5,910 nucleotides of DNA. Source: Oscillospiraceae bacterium (GTDB lineage Bacteria; Bacillota; Clostridia; Oscillospirales; Ruminococcaceae). The position numbers and the translations under genes are program-made. This document shows, in pieces, positions 5,903 through 5,910 of this stretch. The number at the start of each line of letters is the position of its first letter. The first letter of the stretch is position 1. Location: positions 1-5,910 of the forward strand of contig JAGAUG010000062.1 of assembly GCA_017828935.1 (NCBI GenBank), written 5' to 3'. Below the pieces are notes generated by a model. That model did no database searches. It saw nothing but the letters and a program-made list of their open reading frames with translations, and had not been told where the DNA came from.

Positions 5903-5910
5903 ATGAAAAA
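5903..5910 (+). CDS. Start of an unidentified gene, cut by window end
   Basis: Only ATG AAA AA is present (Met-Lys-Lys/Asn), so no product can be named. The case for a gene rests on the exact-consensus promoter at 5817-5845 and the GGAGG ribosome binding site at 5888-5892. A Met-Lys-Lys start is common in secreted proteins but is far too little to conclude that. It has its own promoter, so it need not be related to aroA. Confidence 0.65.

Overview
The window is AT-rich (by eye roughly 25-33% G+C) bacterial chromosome, most likely from a low-G+C member of the Clostridia or a close Firmicute relative. The grounds are an rplI-dnaB pair, a DUF4364-type winged-helix protein (a family known mainly from Clostridia), strong AGGAG-type ribosome binding sites, sigma-A style TTGACA/TATAAT promoters, and TAA at every stop codon seen. 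The standard genetic code fits: the one tryptophan codon checked in detail (dnaB) is TGG. The species cannot be named from this sequence.

Layout. Positions 1-64 hold a 12-bp tandem repeat that may be the 3' end of an unidentified plus-strand gene converging on dnaB. Positions 65-4245 carry four minus-strand genes, transcribed right to left: DUF4364 regulator, cls (phospholipase D-type cardiolipin synthase), rplI (ribosomal protein bL9) and dnaB (replicative helicase). The gaps are 18, 49 and 172 bp with no convincing terminator between them, so they are probably one operon driven by the promoter at 4297-4325. Positions 4246-4439 are a divergent control region with back-to-back sigma-A type promoters. 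Position 4440 to 5708 is plus-strand aroA (EPSP synthase, shikimate pathway). Positions 5709-5902 hold a near-consensus promoter, a palindrome and a ribosome binding site for a plus-strand gene of which only the first codons (from 5903) lie in the window.

How the genes relate. dnaB and rplI are the replication/translation pair often linked in Firmicutes. cls adds membrane phospholipid synthesis. The DUF4364 protein has the fold of a DNA-binding regulator and sits first in the unit, but its target is unknown. aroA is functionally separate and under its own promoter.

This is mostly core housekeeping sequence, and I see no clearly new system. The points most worth a second look are an alanine in AroA at the position that decides glyphosate sensitivity, cls occupying the slot just upstream of rplI, perfect palindromes close to two predicted transcription starts, and the small unexplained stretches at 1-64 and 1421-1592.
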